64,000 nt of DNA from Ideonella sp. (GTDB taxonomy: Bacteria > Pseudomonadota > Gammaproteobacteria > Burkholderiales > Burkholderiaceae_C). Each line of letters opens with the position of its first letter. The first letter of the stretch is position 1. Location of the stretch: the NCBI GenBank assembly GCA_016721465.1, contig JADKIA010000027.1, positions 372,001 through 436,000 of the forward strand, given 5' to 3'. A program made the translations under genes and the position numbers. This document shows, in pieces, positions 16,084 through 26,007 of the stretch. Below the pieces are notes generated by a model. That model saw only the letters and a list, made by a program, of their open reading frames with translations, ran no database searches and was not told where the DNA came from.

Positions 16084-17052
16084 ATGGCAGGCGACGCAAA
16101 GAAGCTTCAGCCCATCATCATCAAGCGGGTGAAGAAGGGCGGGCACACAGCCCATGGCGGCGCGTGGAAGATCGCCTACGCGGACTTCGTGACGGCCATG
16201 ATGGCGTTCTTTCTGCTGATGTGGTTGCTGGGCTCCACCACCGAGGGCGACAAGAAGGGCATTGCCGACTACTTCCAGTCGCCGCTCAAGGTGGCGTTGC
16301 TCAATGGCGGCAGTGGCTCGGGCGATTCGTCCAGCCTGGTCAAGGGCGGTGGCGACGACCTCACCCGCCAGGGCGGCCAGGTGAAGAAGGGCGATGTGCC
16401 CGCCGAGCGCAGCACCATCAACCTGCGCCGCCTGAAGGAAGAGCAGCAGCGTGCCGAGGCCGGCAAGCTCAAGGAGCTGCAGGACAAGGTGGAGAGCGAG
16501 CTGCGCAACAACGCCAAGCTGTCGCAATATGCCTCGCAGATCAAGCTGGACATGACCCGCGACGGCCTGCGCATCCAGATCGTCGACGAGCTCGCCAGGC
16601 CCATGTTCGACAGCGGCAGCGCTGTGGTCAAACCCTACATGCGCGAGCTGCTGCGCGCCATCGGCAGCGTGCTGATCGAGGTGCCGAACCGGCTCACGCT
16701 CGAAGGCCACACCGATGCGCAGCCCTTCTCGGCCGGCGACCGCGGCTACAGCAACTGGGAGCTGTCGGCCGACAGGGCCAACGCCTCGCGACGCGAGCTG
16801 GTCGGCGGTGGCCTCACCGAGGAGCGCGTGCTGCGCGTGCAGGGCCTGGCCTCGAGCGCGCTGTTCAATCGCGACGACCCGCTGGACCCACAGAATCGCC
16901 GCATCAGCATCATCGTGATGAACCGCGAGGCCGAGGACCGTGTCTACCGCCCGGTGGTGCCGGCCGAGCCCGCGGCCGCCGACGATGCAGAACCCACGAT
17001 CCGTCCGGAGAAGCCCAAGCTGGTGTCAAGTCAGACACCGTCCGGCCGATAA
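16084..17052 (+). CDS. motB: Flagellar motor stator protein MotB
   Basis: Stator subunit that anchors the motor to peptidoglycan, 322 residues. A single membrane helix carries the essential proton-binding Asp at residue 34 in IAYADFVTAMMAFFLLMW. The C-terminal OmpA-like domain shows the peptidoglycan-binding pattern (LEGHTDAQPF, then NRRISIIVM). The basic N-terminus matches proton-type MotB rather than sodium-type PomB. The start abuts the motA stop. Confidence 0.97.
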   Translation: MAGDAKKLQPIIIKRVKKGGHTAHGGAWKIAYADFVTAMMAFFLLMWLLGSTTEGDKKGIADYFQSPLKVALLNGGSGSGDSSSLVKGGGDDLTRQGGQVKKGDVPAERSTINLRRLKEEQQRAEAGKLKELQDKVESELRNNAKLSQYASQIKLDMTRDGLRIQIVDELARPMFDSGSAVVKPYMRELLRAIGSVLIEVPNRLTLEGHTDAQPFSAGDRGYSNWELSADRANASRRELVGGGLTEERVLRVQGLASSALFNRDDPLDPQNRRISIIVMNREAEDRVYRPVVPAEPAAADDAEPTIRPEKPKLVSSQTPSGR

Positions 17053-17159
17053 ACCGCTGGCAACACGCTGCCTCAAACACGCCGCAAGCACGCCGCACCG
17101 ACCGCCCGCTGTTCGCCGCCACGCCCTTTCGCTGCCAACCATCTGCCCCAAGGATTGTC

Positions 17160-17558
17160 ATGAGCACTCCATCCGACCTGAAATTCCTGATCGTCGATGA
17201 CTTCTCCACCATGCGTCGCATCGTGCGCGGCCTGCTCAAGGAAATGGGTTGCAACAACGCCGAAGAGGCCGAGGACGGCTCGCATGCGCTGCAGATGCTC
17301 AAGCAGCAGCGCTTCGATTTCGTGGTCAGCGACATCAACATGCCCAACATGAACGGCTTCGATCTGCTCAAGGCGATCAAGGCCGACGAGAACCTCAAGC
17401 ACCTGCCGGTGCTGATGGTGACGGCCGAGGCGCGCAAGGAAGACATCGTGCTGGCGGCGCAGAGCGGTGCGGCGGGCTACATCGTCAAGCCTTTCACCAA
17501 GGCCACCTTGGAAGAGAAGGTGCAGAAGATCATGCAGAAGATCGCCGCCACCGCCTGA
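17160..17558 (+). CDS. cheY: Chemotaxis response regulator CheY
   Basis: Single-domain receiver of 132 residues that binds the motor switch when phosphorylated. The acidic pair is D13-D14, the phosphoryl acceptor is D58, the switch Thr is T88, and the invariant Lys is K110, each one position later than in the E. coli protein. The ATG at 17160 gives the canonical N-terminus; the longer frame upstream is a shadow of motB. It is followed by cheZ 17 bp later. No cheA, cheW or receptor genes are in the window. Confidence 0.97.
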   Translation: MSTPSDLKFLIVDDFSTMRRIVRGLLKEMGCNNAEEAEDGSHALQMLKQQRFDFVVSDINMPNMNGFDLLKAIKADENLKHLPVLMVTAEARKEDIVLAAQSGAAGYIVKPFTKATLEEKVQKIMQKIAATA

Positions 17559-17575
17559 GCTTCCGGGAGCCCGAC

Positions 17576-18208
17576 ATGAAGATGGAAGACCTTACCGCCA
17601 TGGTCCCGACCGAGGGTTTCATGGCCTCGCCCGAGGTGTTTCAACAGATCGGTTCCATCACCCGTCTGCTGCACGACACCATGCAGAAGCTGGGTGTGAT
17701 GCCGCAGTTGCAGATCGCCGCCGACGGACTGCCCGATGCGCGCAGCCGCCTCACCTACATCGCCACCAAGACGGCCGCCGCGGCCGACAAGGTGCTGAAT
17801 TCGGTGGAACAGGCCAAGCTCGAACAGCACCACATCGCCGAGCAGACTCGCCAGCTCGCCTGCGCGCTGACCACCGATCCGGTGAAGGCCGTGGCCTCGG
17901 GCGCCGTGCTCAATTTCGTCAATGACGTCGAGGCGCGCTCGCAGGTGATCGATGCCCACCTCACCGACATCATGCTGGCGCAGGACTTCCACGACCTCAC
18001 GGGCCAGGTGGTGGCCAAGGTGGTGGCCCTGGCCAACGAACTGGAAGACAGCCTGCTCAAGCTGTTGGTGCAGGTGGTGCCGCCGGATCAGCGCGAGAAG
18101 GTGGACCCGAACGTGCTGCACGGCCCCGTGGTGAACCCGGAAGGGCGCACGGACGTGGTCGCCAACCAGGGCGAAGTGGACGATCTGCTCGCCAGCCTGG
18201 GCTTCTGA
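17576..18208 (+). CDS. cheZ: CheY phosphatase CheZ
   Basis: Dephosphorylates CheY-P. The product has 210 residues. The active-site helix is intact: AQDFHDLTGQ, with Asp at residue 140 and Gln at 144 corresponding to the catalytic D143 and Q147 of E. coli. The C-terminus ends with the CheY-binding peptide (EVDDLLASLGF). A GGGAG site precedes the ATG. It forms a motAB-cheYZ unit. Confidence 0.96.
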   Translation: MKMEDLTAMVPTEGFMASPEVFQQIGSITRLLHDTMQKLGVMPQLQIAADGLPDARSRLTYIATKTAAAADKVLNSVEQAKLEQHHIAEQTRQLACALTTDPVKAVASGAVLNFVNDVEARSQVIDAHLTDIMLAQDFHDLTGQVVAKVVALANELEDSLLKLLVQVVPPDQREKVDPNVLHGPVVNPEGRTDVVANQGEVDDLLASLGF

Positions 18209-18345
18209 CGCGGCGTTGGCGCCCCGCCTGGCTCGGGACACCGGGCACGGTTTCAAGTGGCGACGAAGTTGCCGGAAGTAAAGCTCGGTGACCGCACCGT
18301 AAATCCGCTTGGAGGGCCCCGGCCCGCCGACCTCACAATGGGCGA

Positions 18346-20367
18346 TTGGAGATCGTCTTGGGGGGTCGAACCGTGCAAGCCATTGATGAACCCGTGAACC
18401 TCGTGCCAGACCCGGTGGCCAACCCGCCGGGCCTGCCAGCGCTTGGCCTGGCGCTGAGCGCCGCTGCGGCCCTGGCCGCCTGCGGTGGTGGTGACAACGG
18501 CCTGGACGGCCCTTTCGCGCGCAGCGCCGAAACCAGCACGCAGCGCCACATCCTGGGCGTCGATGCGGCTGCCGCATCGGCAAGCGCCAGCCCGGTGCCT
18601 TCCGAATCCGAGCTGATGGATTGGGCCGAACTGGCCTACCCGCAGTACTTCCCCACGCACCAGACCGATCTGCAATCGGCCCCGTATGTCTACCGTTACT
18701 ACGCTGGTACCGCCAACTACATTGGCGTGGCCGGCGGCATGGTCTACGTGCTCGGGCCGGTCGCCGGCAGTGCCGAAGTGCCGGCGGCCGTGGGCACCTT
18801 GGCGGAGTTTGCCCCCCGGGTGTTTGCGCGCCGAGCCCCGGCCAGCGACGCCGATGCGGCACGCTTTCTGGCGCAGGCCACGCTGGGCTTCACGGACTCC
18901 GACATCGCCGATGTGCGTTCGCTGGGCTACGTGGGCTGGCTGAGCCGCGAGTTCGTCAAGCCCGTCTCGCCTGGCAACTGGGACTGGTTGGAGGGCAAGG
19001 GCATCGACCAGAACCTCGACAACCGCAATTCGGGCGTTGGTGTGGACGCACAGGTGTGGCAGCGCCTGATCGGGGCCAGCGATGGCCTGCGCCAGCGAGT
19101 GGCGCTGGCGTTGTCCGAGATCTTCGTGGTCGGCCTGGACGGCATCACCGGCCCGTGGAAGCAGTTTCAACTGGCCAACTGGTGGGACCTGCTGGCCAAC
19201 GGCGCCTTTGGCACCTACCGTTCGCTGCTGGAGGCGGTGACGCTGAACCCGGGCATGGGGGTGTACCTCAACATGGCAGGCAGCCAGAAGGAGAACACCG
19301 CCACGGGCCGCATGCCGGACGAGAACTATGCGCGCGAGGTGATGCAGCTGTTCTCGATCGGCCTGTATGCGCTCAACCCGGACGGCAGCGTGCAACGCGA
19401 CGCGACGGGCAAGGCCGTCGAGTCCTACACGCAGGACACGGTCAGCCAGCTGGCGCGGGTGTTCACCGGCTGGGCCGTGGACGCCCGCCGGGGCGACACC
19501 ACCCCCGAGCAGGCCCGCCGGCCCATGGTGCTCAACGCCAGCCTGCACTCCACGCTGCAGGCCAAGTTCCTGGGCACGACGGTGCCCGTCAACACCGATG
19601 GCAACACGGCGCTGCGCATGGCCCTGGACACCCTGGCCAATCACCCGAACGTCGGACCCTTCCTGGGCCGCCAGTTGATCCAGAAGCTGGTGACCAGCAA
19701 CCCCAGCGCGCCCTATGTGGCGCGTGTGGCGGCCGCGTTCGCCAACAATGGCGCTGGCGTGCGCGGCGACCTGAGCGCGGTGGTGCGGGCGGTGCTCACC
19801 GACGAGGAGGCGCGCAGCGCCGCGGGCCTGACCGATCCTCAGTTCGGCAAACTGCGTGAGCCGGTGCTGCGCTTCGTGCAGTGGGCGCGGACCTTCAAGG
19901 CCAGCTCGCTCAGCACCAACTGGACGATCGGCAACCTGAGCGACCCGGCCACGCGGCTGGGGCAGAGCCCGTTGCGCTCGCCCTCGGTGTTCAATTTCTT
20001 CCGCCCGGGCTATGTGCCGGCGGGCACGCCCATCGCCAGTGCGGCCCTGGTGGCGCCCGAGTTCCAGCTCGCCAATGAAAGCACGGTGGCAGGCTACTTG
20101 AACACCATGCAGACGGTGGTGGCCAGCGGCAATGCCGACCTCAAGCCGGACTACAGCGCCGAGCTGGCCTTGGCGGCCGACCCTGCTGCGCTGGTGGACC
20201 GGGTGGAAAAACTGCTGTGCGCGCGCCAGCTTCAGGCCGACACGCGCGGCACGATCGTCAACGCCGTCAGCAGCATCAATGCCGGCACCGCCACGGGCCG
20301 CAACAACCGCGTCTACACGGCCGTGCTGCTGGTGATGGCCTGCCCCGAATACCTGATTCAACGTTGA
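18346..20367 (+). CDS. DUF1800 family secreted protein
   Basis: A 673-residue protein. A hydrophobic stretch ending LAACGGG near residues 40-52 suggests a lipoprotein-type signal. It is followed by a short domain common in betaproteobacterial secreted proteins (ELMDWAELAYPQYF, then YRYYAGTANYIGVAG), and then the DUF1800 domain starting near ARFLAQATLGF. The domain has no established enzymatic role that I know of. The start is uncertain: TTG at 18346 is the longest, while GTG at 18373 has a G-rich site before it. It forms a pair with the DUF1501 gene, the usual neighbour. Confidence 0.8.
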   Translation: MEIVLGGRTVQAIDEPVNLVPDPVANPPGLPALGLALSAAAALAACGGGDNGLDGPFARSAETSTQRHILGVDAAAASASASPVPSESELMDWAELAYPQYFPTHQTDLQSAPYVYRYYAGTANYIGVAGGMVYVLGPVAGSAEVPAAVGTLAEFAPRVFARRAPASDADAARFLAQATLGFTDSDIADVRSLGYVGWLSREFVKPVSPGNWDWLEGKGIDQNLDNRNSGVGVDAQVWQRLIGASDGLRQRVALALSEIFVVGLDGITGPWKQFQLANWWDLLANGAFGTYRSLLEAVTLNPGMGVYLNMAGSQKENTATGRMPDENYAREVMQLFSIGLYALNPDGSVQRDATGKAVESYTQDTVSQLARVFTGWAVDARRGDTTPEQARRPMVLNASLHSTLQAKFLGTTVPVNTDGNTALRMALDTLANHPNVGPFLGRQLIQKLVTSNPSAPYVARVAAAFANNGAGVRGDLSAVVRAVLTDEEARSAAGLTDPQFGKLREPVLRFVQWARTFKASSLSTNWTIGNLSDPATRLGQSPLRSPSVFNFFRPGYVPAGTPIASAALVAPEFQLANESTVAGYLNTMQTVVASGNADLKPDYSAELALAADPAALVDRVEKLLCARQLQADTRGTIVNAVSSINAGTATGRNNRVYTAVLLVMACPEYLIQR

Positions 20368-20375
20368 GGCGCAGC

Positions 20376-21761
20376 ATGAGCACCCAATCTGCAATCGACC
20401 TGGCGCGCCGCGCCTTCCTGCGCCGCAGCACCCTGGTGGGCGTGGCCGGCGCGGCCGCGCCCTGGGCGTTGAATCTGTCGATGATCGGCGACGCCGCGGC
20501 GGCCAGCGGCCCGAGCGACTACAAGGCCCTGGTCTGCGTGTTCCTCTATGGCGGCAACGACTACGGCAACACGCTGGTGCCGGTGGACGACGCGCACTAT
20601 GCGCTCTATCAATTCATCCGCCTGGGCATCAACACGGCGCAGGCCGAGCTCGCCGCCACGGCGCTCAGCCCCACCACGGCCTTGCCCGGTGGCCTGCAGT
20701 ACGCGCTGGCCCCGGCCATGGCGCCGCTGAAGACCCTGTTCGACGCGGGCCACCTGGCGGTGCAGCTCAACGTGGGGCCGCTGGTGCAACCCACGACGCT
20801 GGCGCAGTACAACGCCCGCTCGGTGCCACTGCCGCCCAAGCTGTTCTCGCACAACGACCAGCAGTCGATCTGGCAGTCCGACCTGCCCGAGGGCGCCAGT
20901 TCAGGCTGGGGTGGGCGCATCGGCGACCTGATGCTGTCGGGCAATGGTGGCAGCGTGTTCTCGTGCATCTCGGTCACCGGCAACGCGGTGTTCCTCAGCG
21001 GACAGCAGGCGGTGCAGTACCAACTGGGCACCAACGGCGCCGTGGCGGTCAATGGCATCAGCAAGGCCTTGTATGGCTCGACCACCGCCCAGCTGGCCCT
21101 GCGCTCGCTGATCACGCCGACCCGGGCGCACCTGTTCGAGGACGAATACACCCGTGTCACGCGGCGGTCCATCGCGGCGGAGGCCCAGGTCACCGCCGCC
21201 CTGGCCACGCTGCCCGCGCTCAGCACGCCGTTCGACAGCGCAAACTCGCTGGCCAACCAGTTGAAGATGGTGGCCCGCATCATCGCGGCGCGCAACACCT
21301 TGGGCCCCAAGCGCCAAGTGTTCATGGTCTCGCTGGGCGGCTTCGACCTGCACGACTTCCTGCCCGACAAGCACCCCGGACTGCTGGGCAACGTGGCCGA
21401 TGCGATGAAGTCCTTCTACGATGCCACGGTCGAACTGGGGGTGGCCAGCCAGGTGACGGCCTTCACCGCGTCGGATTTCGGCCGCACGCTGGCATCCAAC
21501 GGCGACGGGTCGGACCACGGCTGGGGCAGTCACCATTTCGTGGCCGGGGGCGCCGTCAAGGGCCAACGCTTCTATGGCACGGCGCCGGCCGTGGCCGTGA
21601 ACGGGCCGGACGACGTGGGGCAGGGCCGGCTGCTGCCCAGCACGTCGGTGGACCAGTTCGGCGCCACGCTGGCCTCGTGGTTCGGCGTGAGCGACACCGA
21701 CCTGCCATTGGTCGTGCCCAACATCGGCAACTTCAGCACGCGCAAGCTCGGCTTCCTGTAA
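20376..21761 (+). CDS. DUF1501 family Tat-exported protein
   Basis: A 461-residue protein starting 8 bp after the DUF1800 stop. The N-terminus carries a twin-arginine signal (RRAFLRRSTLVGVAGAAAP). The body has the DUF1501 pattern VCVFLYGGNDYGNTLVPV near residues 50-68, and conserved GGFDLHDFLPDKH and DFGRTLASNGDGSDHGWG segments, which resemble the alkaline phosphatase/sulfatase fold. DUF1800 and DUF1501 genes are almost always paired; their joint function is not known. Confidence 0.85.
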   Translation: MSTQSAIDLARRAFLRRSTLVGVAGAAAPWALNLSMIGDAAAASGPSDYKALVCVFLYGGNDYGNTLVPVDDAHYALYQFIRLGINTAQAELAATALSPTTALPGGLQYALAPAMAPLKTLFDAGHLAVQLNVGPLVQPTTLAQYNARSVPLPPKLFSHNDQQSIWQSDLPEGASSGWGGRIGDLMLSGNGGSVFSCISVTGNAVFLSGQQAVQYQLGTNGAVAVNGISKALYGSTTAQLALRSLITPTRAHLFEDEYTRVTRRSIAAEAQVTAALATLPALSTPFDSANSLANQLKMVARIIAARNTLGPKRQVFMVSLGGFDLHDFLPDKHPGLLGNVADAMKSFYDATVELGVASQVTAFTASDFGRTLASNGDGSDHGWGSHHFVAGGAVKGQRFYGTAPAVAVNGPDDVGQGRLLPSTSVDQFGATLASWFGVSDTDLPLVVPNIGNFSTRKLGFL

Positions 21762-21897
21762 GCGGGCGAGCCCGGTCCGGGAAGGGCCGAGGCCGCGAAC
21801 AGCGGCCCCTTTGGCGCGCTATTGGTTGGCTTGCCGAGGGGCTGGCCGCCCTAGGATCGATGCACCGCTTCGTCGCATTGATCGACCGCACACCGCC

Positions 21898-23721
21898 ATG
21901 CCCGTCCAGACCACCGCCCCCGCCCAGGCCGCCGATCCCGTTCTTGACAAGGCCGCCAGTGGCGCCATGCCCCTGTCCGAGTTGCTGTCGCAGGCGCAGG
22001 TGCTGCAGACCACGGGGGACCCCACCGCGGCTGCGGCCTTGTACGAGGCCTGGATTGCGCACACGCCCTCGCCGTTGTTGCACGTGGCCCTCTTCAACCG
22101 AGGCACCTTGCTCACCGCGCTGGAGCGCAGGGACGAAGCCGCCGATTGCTACCTGCGTGCCATCGAGCTGAGCCCCTCATTCGCCCAGGCCCGCCTGAAC
22201 ATGGGCAACCTGCTCGAGCGCAAGGGCGAGCCCGACGCGGCCCTGGCGCAGTGGCGCGCCGTGGTGGACGACCCCCACATCGCCGAGGACCTACGCGTGC
22301 TGGCCTGGAACAACCTGGGCCGCCTGCAGGAGACCCTGCGCCGCTACCTCGAGGCTGAAAGCAGCCTGAAGTCCAGCCTGCAGATCAAGCCGCGTCAATT
22401 CGATGTCATTCAGCACTACGTGCACCTGCGTCAGAAACAGTGCGCCTGGCCGATCTATGAACCCGTGGGCGAAGTCACACCCAACATGCTGCTCACCGGC
22501 ACCTCGTTGCTGGCCATGATGGGCCTCAGCGACGACCCGGCGCTGCAATTGCTGTCTGCCCAGCGCTTCGTGCACGAGCGAGTGCCCAAGCCGCCGCCTG
22601 AGCCCCTGCATGCCAGCATGCCGCGACGCGAGGGCAGGCTGCGCATCGGCTACCTGTCGGGCGACCTGCACATGCACGCCGTGGGCCTGTTGATGCCCGA
22701 ACTGCTGGAGCTGCACGACCGCAGCCGCGTGGAGGTCTACGGCTTCTGCTGGACCCCCGAATCGGCCCATCCGCAACGCCTGCGACTGCTCAAGGCCATG
22801 GACCAGCATGTGCGCCTGGATGGCGTGGACGACAGCACCGCCGCGCGCCTGATCGCGCAGGCCGGCATCGACGTGCTGGTGGATCTGCAAGGCCTGACCA
22901 GCGGCGCCCGCCCGGGCATCCTGGTGCAACGCCCGGCACCCGTGCAGGTGAGCTACCTCGGCCTGCCCGGAACCGCCGCGTTGCCGGGGGTGGACTACAT
23001 CCTGGCCGACCGTTTCGTGATGCCGCCCGAACTGCTGCCCTACTGCACCGAGCGCCCGATCTACCTGCCCCACTGCTACCAGGTGAGCGACCGCCAGCGG
23101 CTGGTGGGTGCCACGCCCACGCGTGCGGCCAACAAGCTGCCCGAGGACGCCTTCGTCTTCTGCTCGTTCAACAACAACCACAAGTTCACGCCCGAGGTCT
23201 TCCGCTGCTGGATGCGCGTGCTGCACCAGGTGCCGAACAGCGTGCTCTGGCTGCTGGCCGACAACGACACCTCGCGCGAGAACCTGCTGCGCGAGGCCGA
23301 CGCCATGGGTGTGGGCCGCGAGCGCCTGGTCTTCGCACCGCGCGTGGCGCCCCCCGACTACCTGGCCCGTTTCCAGCTGGCCGACCTGATGCTGGACACC
23401 TTCCCCTACAACGCCGGCACCACCGCCAGCGATGCGCTGTGGATGGGCCTGCCCATCCTCACGCTGGCCGGGCGCAGCTACATCTCGCGCATGGCCGGCA
23501 GCCTGCTGCAGGCCGTGGGCCTGCCCGATCTGGTGACCGAGACCCTGGCCGACTACGAACGCCAGGCCGTGGTGCTGGGCCGCCAGCCGCTGCGCGTGGC
23601 CTCGTACAAACGCTACCTGGCCGAGCACGGCCGCAGCTCGCCGCTGTTCGACCTGCCGCAGCTGGTGCGCGACATCGAAAGTGAATTCGAGCGCCTGGCG
23701 CTGGCCCGGCGCGGGGCCTGA
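21898..23721 (+). CDS. TPR plus SPINDLY-type O-linked N-acetylglucosamine transferase
   Basis: A 607-residue cytosolic protein. The N-terminal 170 residues hold three to four TPR units (for example ADCYLRAIELSPSFAQARLN). The rest is a SPINDLY/OGT catalytic region, family GT41, with GYLSGDLHMHAVGLLMPELL, then RPAPVQVSYLGLPGT, FNNNHKFTPEVFRCWM, and DTFPYNAGTTASDALWMGLP. Such enzymes transfer sugars to Ser/Thr. In bacteria they are found near flagellin or adhesin genes. The ATG at 21898 is chosen because residues upstream lack TPR character. It precedes the type I secretion operon, so its target may be a flagellin or the exported giant protein; this is inference. Confidence 0.85.
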   Translation: MPVQTTAPAQAADPVLDKAASGAMPLSELLSQAQVLQTTGDPTAAAALYEAWIAHTPSPLLHVALFNRGTLLTALERRDEAADCYLRAIELSPSFAQARLNMGNLLERKGEPDAALAQWRAVVDDPHIAEDLRVLAWNNLGRLQETLRRYLEAESSLKSSLQIKPRQFDVIQHYVHLRQKQCAWPIYEPVGEVTPNMLLTGTSLLAMMGLSDDPALQLLSAQRFVHERVPKPPPEPLHASMPRREGRLRIGYLSGDLHMHAVGLLMPELLELHDRSRVEVYGFCWTPESAHPQRLRLLKAMDQHVRLDGVDDSTAARLIAQAGIDVLVDLQGLTSGARPGILVQRPAPVQVSYLGLPGTAALPGVDYILADRFVMPPELLPYCTERPIYLPHCYQVSDRQRLVGATPTRAANKLPEDAFVFCSFNNNHKFTPEVFRCWMRVLHQVPNSVLWLLADNDTSRENLLREADAMGVGRERLVFAPRVAPPDYLARFQLADLMLDTFPYNAGTTASDALWMGLPILTLAGRSYISRMAGSLLQAVGLPDLVTETLADYERQAVVLGRQPLRVASYKRYLAEHGRSSPLFDLPQLVRDIESEFERLALARRGA

Positions 23722-23758
23722 GCCGCGCGCAACGCAGGCGCGCCGCCGATCGCAACGC

Positions 23759-25990
23759 ATGTCGTCCACCAACCTCGACCACGACAGCCTGGCCCAGTGC
23801 CTGGGCTGGCTCACGCGTCACCATGGGCGCGAGCGCTCGGTGGCCTCGCTGCTGGCGGACCTCACGCTGGACGGCACGCTGCAACCCGAGCAGGCCCTGC
23901 GCGCACTGCGCGATGCCGGCTACGAGGCCGGCCTGCTGCAGCGCCAGCTGGGCGAGATCCACACCCTGCTGATGCCCGCCGTGCTGCTGCTGAACGACGG
24001 CCAGGCCTGCCTGCTGCTGGGCCGGCAAGGCGAGGGCGAGGCCCTCACGCTCGACGTGGTGCTGCCCGGCCCGCAACCGGTGCAACGCAGCATGCCCGCT
24101 GCCGAGCTGAATGCCCGCTACGGTGGCGTGGTGCTGGTGGCCACGCCGCAGCCGCAAGCCAAGCACACCTCGGGTGAGCACAGCGACAGCAGGCTGCACT
24201 GGCTCTGGGGCACGATGCGCCGCTTCGTGCCCTACTACCGCTCGGCCATGATCGCCGCGCTGCTGAGCAATGCGCTGATGCTGGTCACCGGCGTGATCAC
24301 CTCGGTCATCTACGACAAGGTGATCCCGCACCAGGCCATGGTCACGCTCTGGGCCCTGGCCGGCGTTGGCGCGCTGGCGGTGGTGTTCGACCTGACGGCG
24401 CGCCAGCTGCGCGCGCACCTGATCGACCTGGCCGGCCGCAAGGCCGACCTGCTGGTGGGCAGCTCGCTGTACCGCCACAGCCTGGGCGTGCGCATGGAAA
24501 ACCGCCCCGAGTCGTCTGGCGCCTACGCCCACGTGCTGGGCCAGGTCGAGATGGTGCGCGAGTTCTTCTCCTCGGCCACGCTGTCGGCGGTGACCGACCT
24601 GCCCTTCGTGCTGATCTTCGTGGCCATGACCTTCGTCATCGGCGGCCCGCTGGGCTGGGTGCTGGTGCTGGCCATTCCGCTGATCCTGGGCGCCTCGCTG
24701 GTGATCCAGGGCTCGCTCAAGCGCGCCATGTCGGCCAACATGCAGCAGCACGCCGACCTGCATGGTGTGCTGGTCGAATCGGTGGATGGCCTGGAGGACC
24801 TGAAGGCCGCCGGTGCACAGGGCCGCTTCCTGAAGCAGTTCGAGACCGGCAGTGCGGCGGTGGCCGAATCATCGCTGCGCTCGCGCCGCCTGAGCAGCTG
24901 GGCCTCCAACCTGTCCGGGGTGTCGCAGCAGGTCGTCACGCTGGCGTTGCTGGTGTGGGGCGTGCACCTCATCCAGGACAAGACCATCACCGGCGGCATG
25001 CTCATCGGTGCGGTGATGTTCTCCACCCGCGCCATCATGCCGCTCAACGCGCTCGTTGGCTTGACCATGCGCTACCAGGGCGCGCGCGCCGCGATGCGCG
25101 CGCTGGACCAGGTGATGAAGCAGCCCGCCGAGCGCGACCCCGCCCGGGGCTACCTGCCGCAACCCCAGCTGCAAGGCCGCCTGGCCCTGCAGGGCGTGGG
25201 CTTTGCCTACCCGGCCGTGGACGGCCAGGCGGGTCCGCAGGTGCTGCAGGGCGTGAACCTGCGCTTCGAGCCAGGTGAGCGCGTGGCCGTGCTGGGCCGC
25301 ATCGGCAGTGGCAAGTCGACCGTGCTGCGCCTGCTGGCGGGCCTGTACCAGCCCACCGACGGTCGCGTCGAAGTCGACGGCATCGACCTGCGCCAGATCG
25401 ATCCGGCCGACTACCGGGCCAAGGTGGGCTTCGTCTCGCAGGAGCCGCGTCTGTTCACTGGCACGCTGCGCGACAACGTCTTGCTCGGTCGCCCCACGGC
25501 CGACCCTGCCCGGCTGGCCGAAGTGGCCAGCCTCACCGGCCTGGCCCGCGTCGTGGCCGCTCATCCGATGGGTTGGGATCTGCCGGTCGGCGAAGCCGGC
25601 GGTCTGCTCTCGGGTGGCCAGCGCCAGCTGGTGGCGCTGACGCGCTGCCTGGTGACGCAGCCCCAGGTGATCCTGATGGACGAGCCCACCAGCTCGATGG
25701 ACGCGCAGTCCGAGAGCGCCTTCCTGCGCCAGCTGCATGCCGCGTGCGGTCACTGCACGCTGGTGATGGTGACGCATCGCCCGGCGGTGCTGGACCTGGT
25801 CACCCGCGTGATCGTGATCGACGCCGGTCGCGTCGTGCTCGATGGCCCCAAGGCCAAGGTGCTGGCGGCCTTGTCGGGCCAGGCGACACCGGTGCCGCCA
25901 TCGCCTGCGGCCAACGCCCGGGTGGCCACGGCTGAGGCCATGGCGCACGCTGAAGCGATGGCGCGTGCCGAGAAAGAGGCGGTCGCCTGA
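23759..25990 (+). CDS. Type I secretion ABC transporter (HlyB/LapB type)
   Basis: Inner-membrane ATPase of a type I secretion system, 743 residues. An N-terminal C39-like domain (about 1-130) lacks the catalytic Cys-containing motif, as in transporters for RTX-type substrates, where it only binds the cargo. The membrane domain spans about 150-430. The nucleotide-binding domain has Walker A GRIGSGKST (about 513-521), signature LLSGGQRQL (about 617-625) and Walker B VILMDEP (about 637-643). The ATG at 23759 follows the glycosyltransferase by 37 bp. The HlyD-like gene starts 17 bp after the stop. Confidence 0.92.
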   Translation: MSSTNLDHDSLAQCLGWLTRHHGRERSVASLLADLTLDGTLQPEQALRALRDAGYEAGLLQRQLGEIHTLLMPAVLLLNDGQACLLLGRQGEGEALTLDVVLPGPQPVQRSMPAAELNARYGGVVLVATPQPQAKHTSGEHSDSRLHWLWGTMRRFVPYYRSAMIAALLSNALMLVTGVITSVIYDKVIPHQAMVTLWALAGVGALAVVFDLTARQLRAHLIDLAGRKADLLVGSSLYRHSLGVRMENRPESSGAYAHVLGQVEMVREFFSSATLSAVTDLPFVLIFVAMTFVIGGPLGWVLVLAIPLILGASLVIQGSLKRAMSANMQQHADLHGVLVESVDGLEDLKAAGAQGRFLKQFETGSAAVAESSLRSRRLSSWASNLSGVSQQVVTLALLVWGVHLIQDKTITGGMLIGAVMFSTRAIMPLNALVGLTMRYQGARAAMRALDQVMKQPAERDPARGYLPQPQLQGRLALQGVGFAYPAVDGQAGPQVLQGVNLRFEPGERVAVLGRIGSGKSTVLRLLAGLYQPTDGRVEVDGIDLRQIDPADYRAKVGFVSQEPRLFTGTLRDNVLLGRPTADPARLAEVASLTGLARVVAAHPMGWDLPVGEAGGLLSGGQRQLVALTRCLVTQPQVILMDEPTSSMDAQSESAFLRQLHAACGHCTLVMVTHRPAVLDLVTRVIVIDAGRVVLDGPKAKVLAALSGQATPVPPSPAANARVATAEAMAHAEAMARAEKEAVA

Positions 25991-26007
25991 GGCGGCCGAT
26001 CGACACC

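Noticed and set aside
12955..16710. A 1251-codon open frame on the minus strand.
   Set aside because: It lies opposite the HD-GYP-like, methyltransferase, motA and motB genes, and its product is His/Gln/Arg-rich with no domain; high GC explains the lack of stops.
18252..18278. A possible sigma-28 promoter before the DUF1800 gene (TCAA, 14 bp, GCCGGAAG).
   Set aside because: Spacing is short and the -10 has several mismatches; clearly weaker than the other sites.
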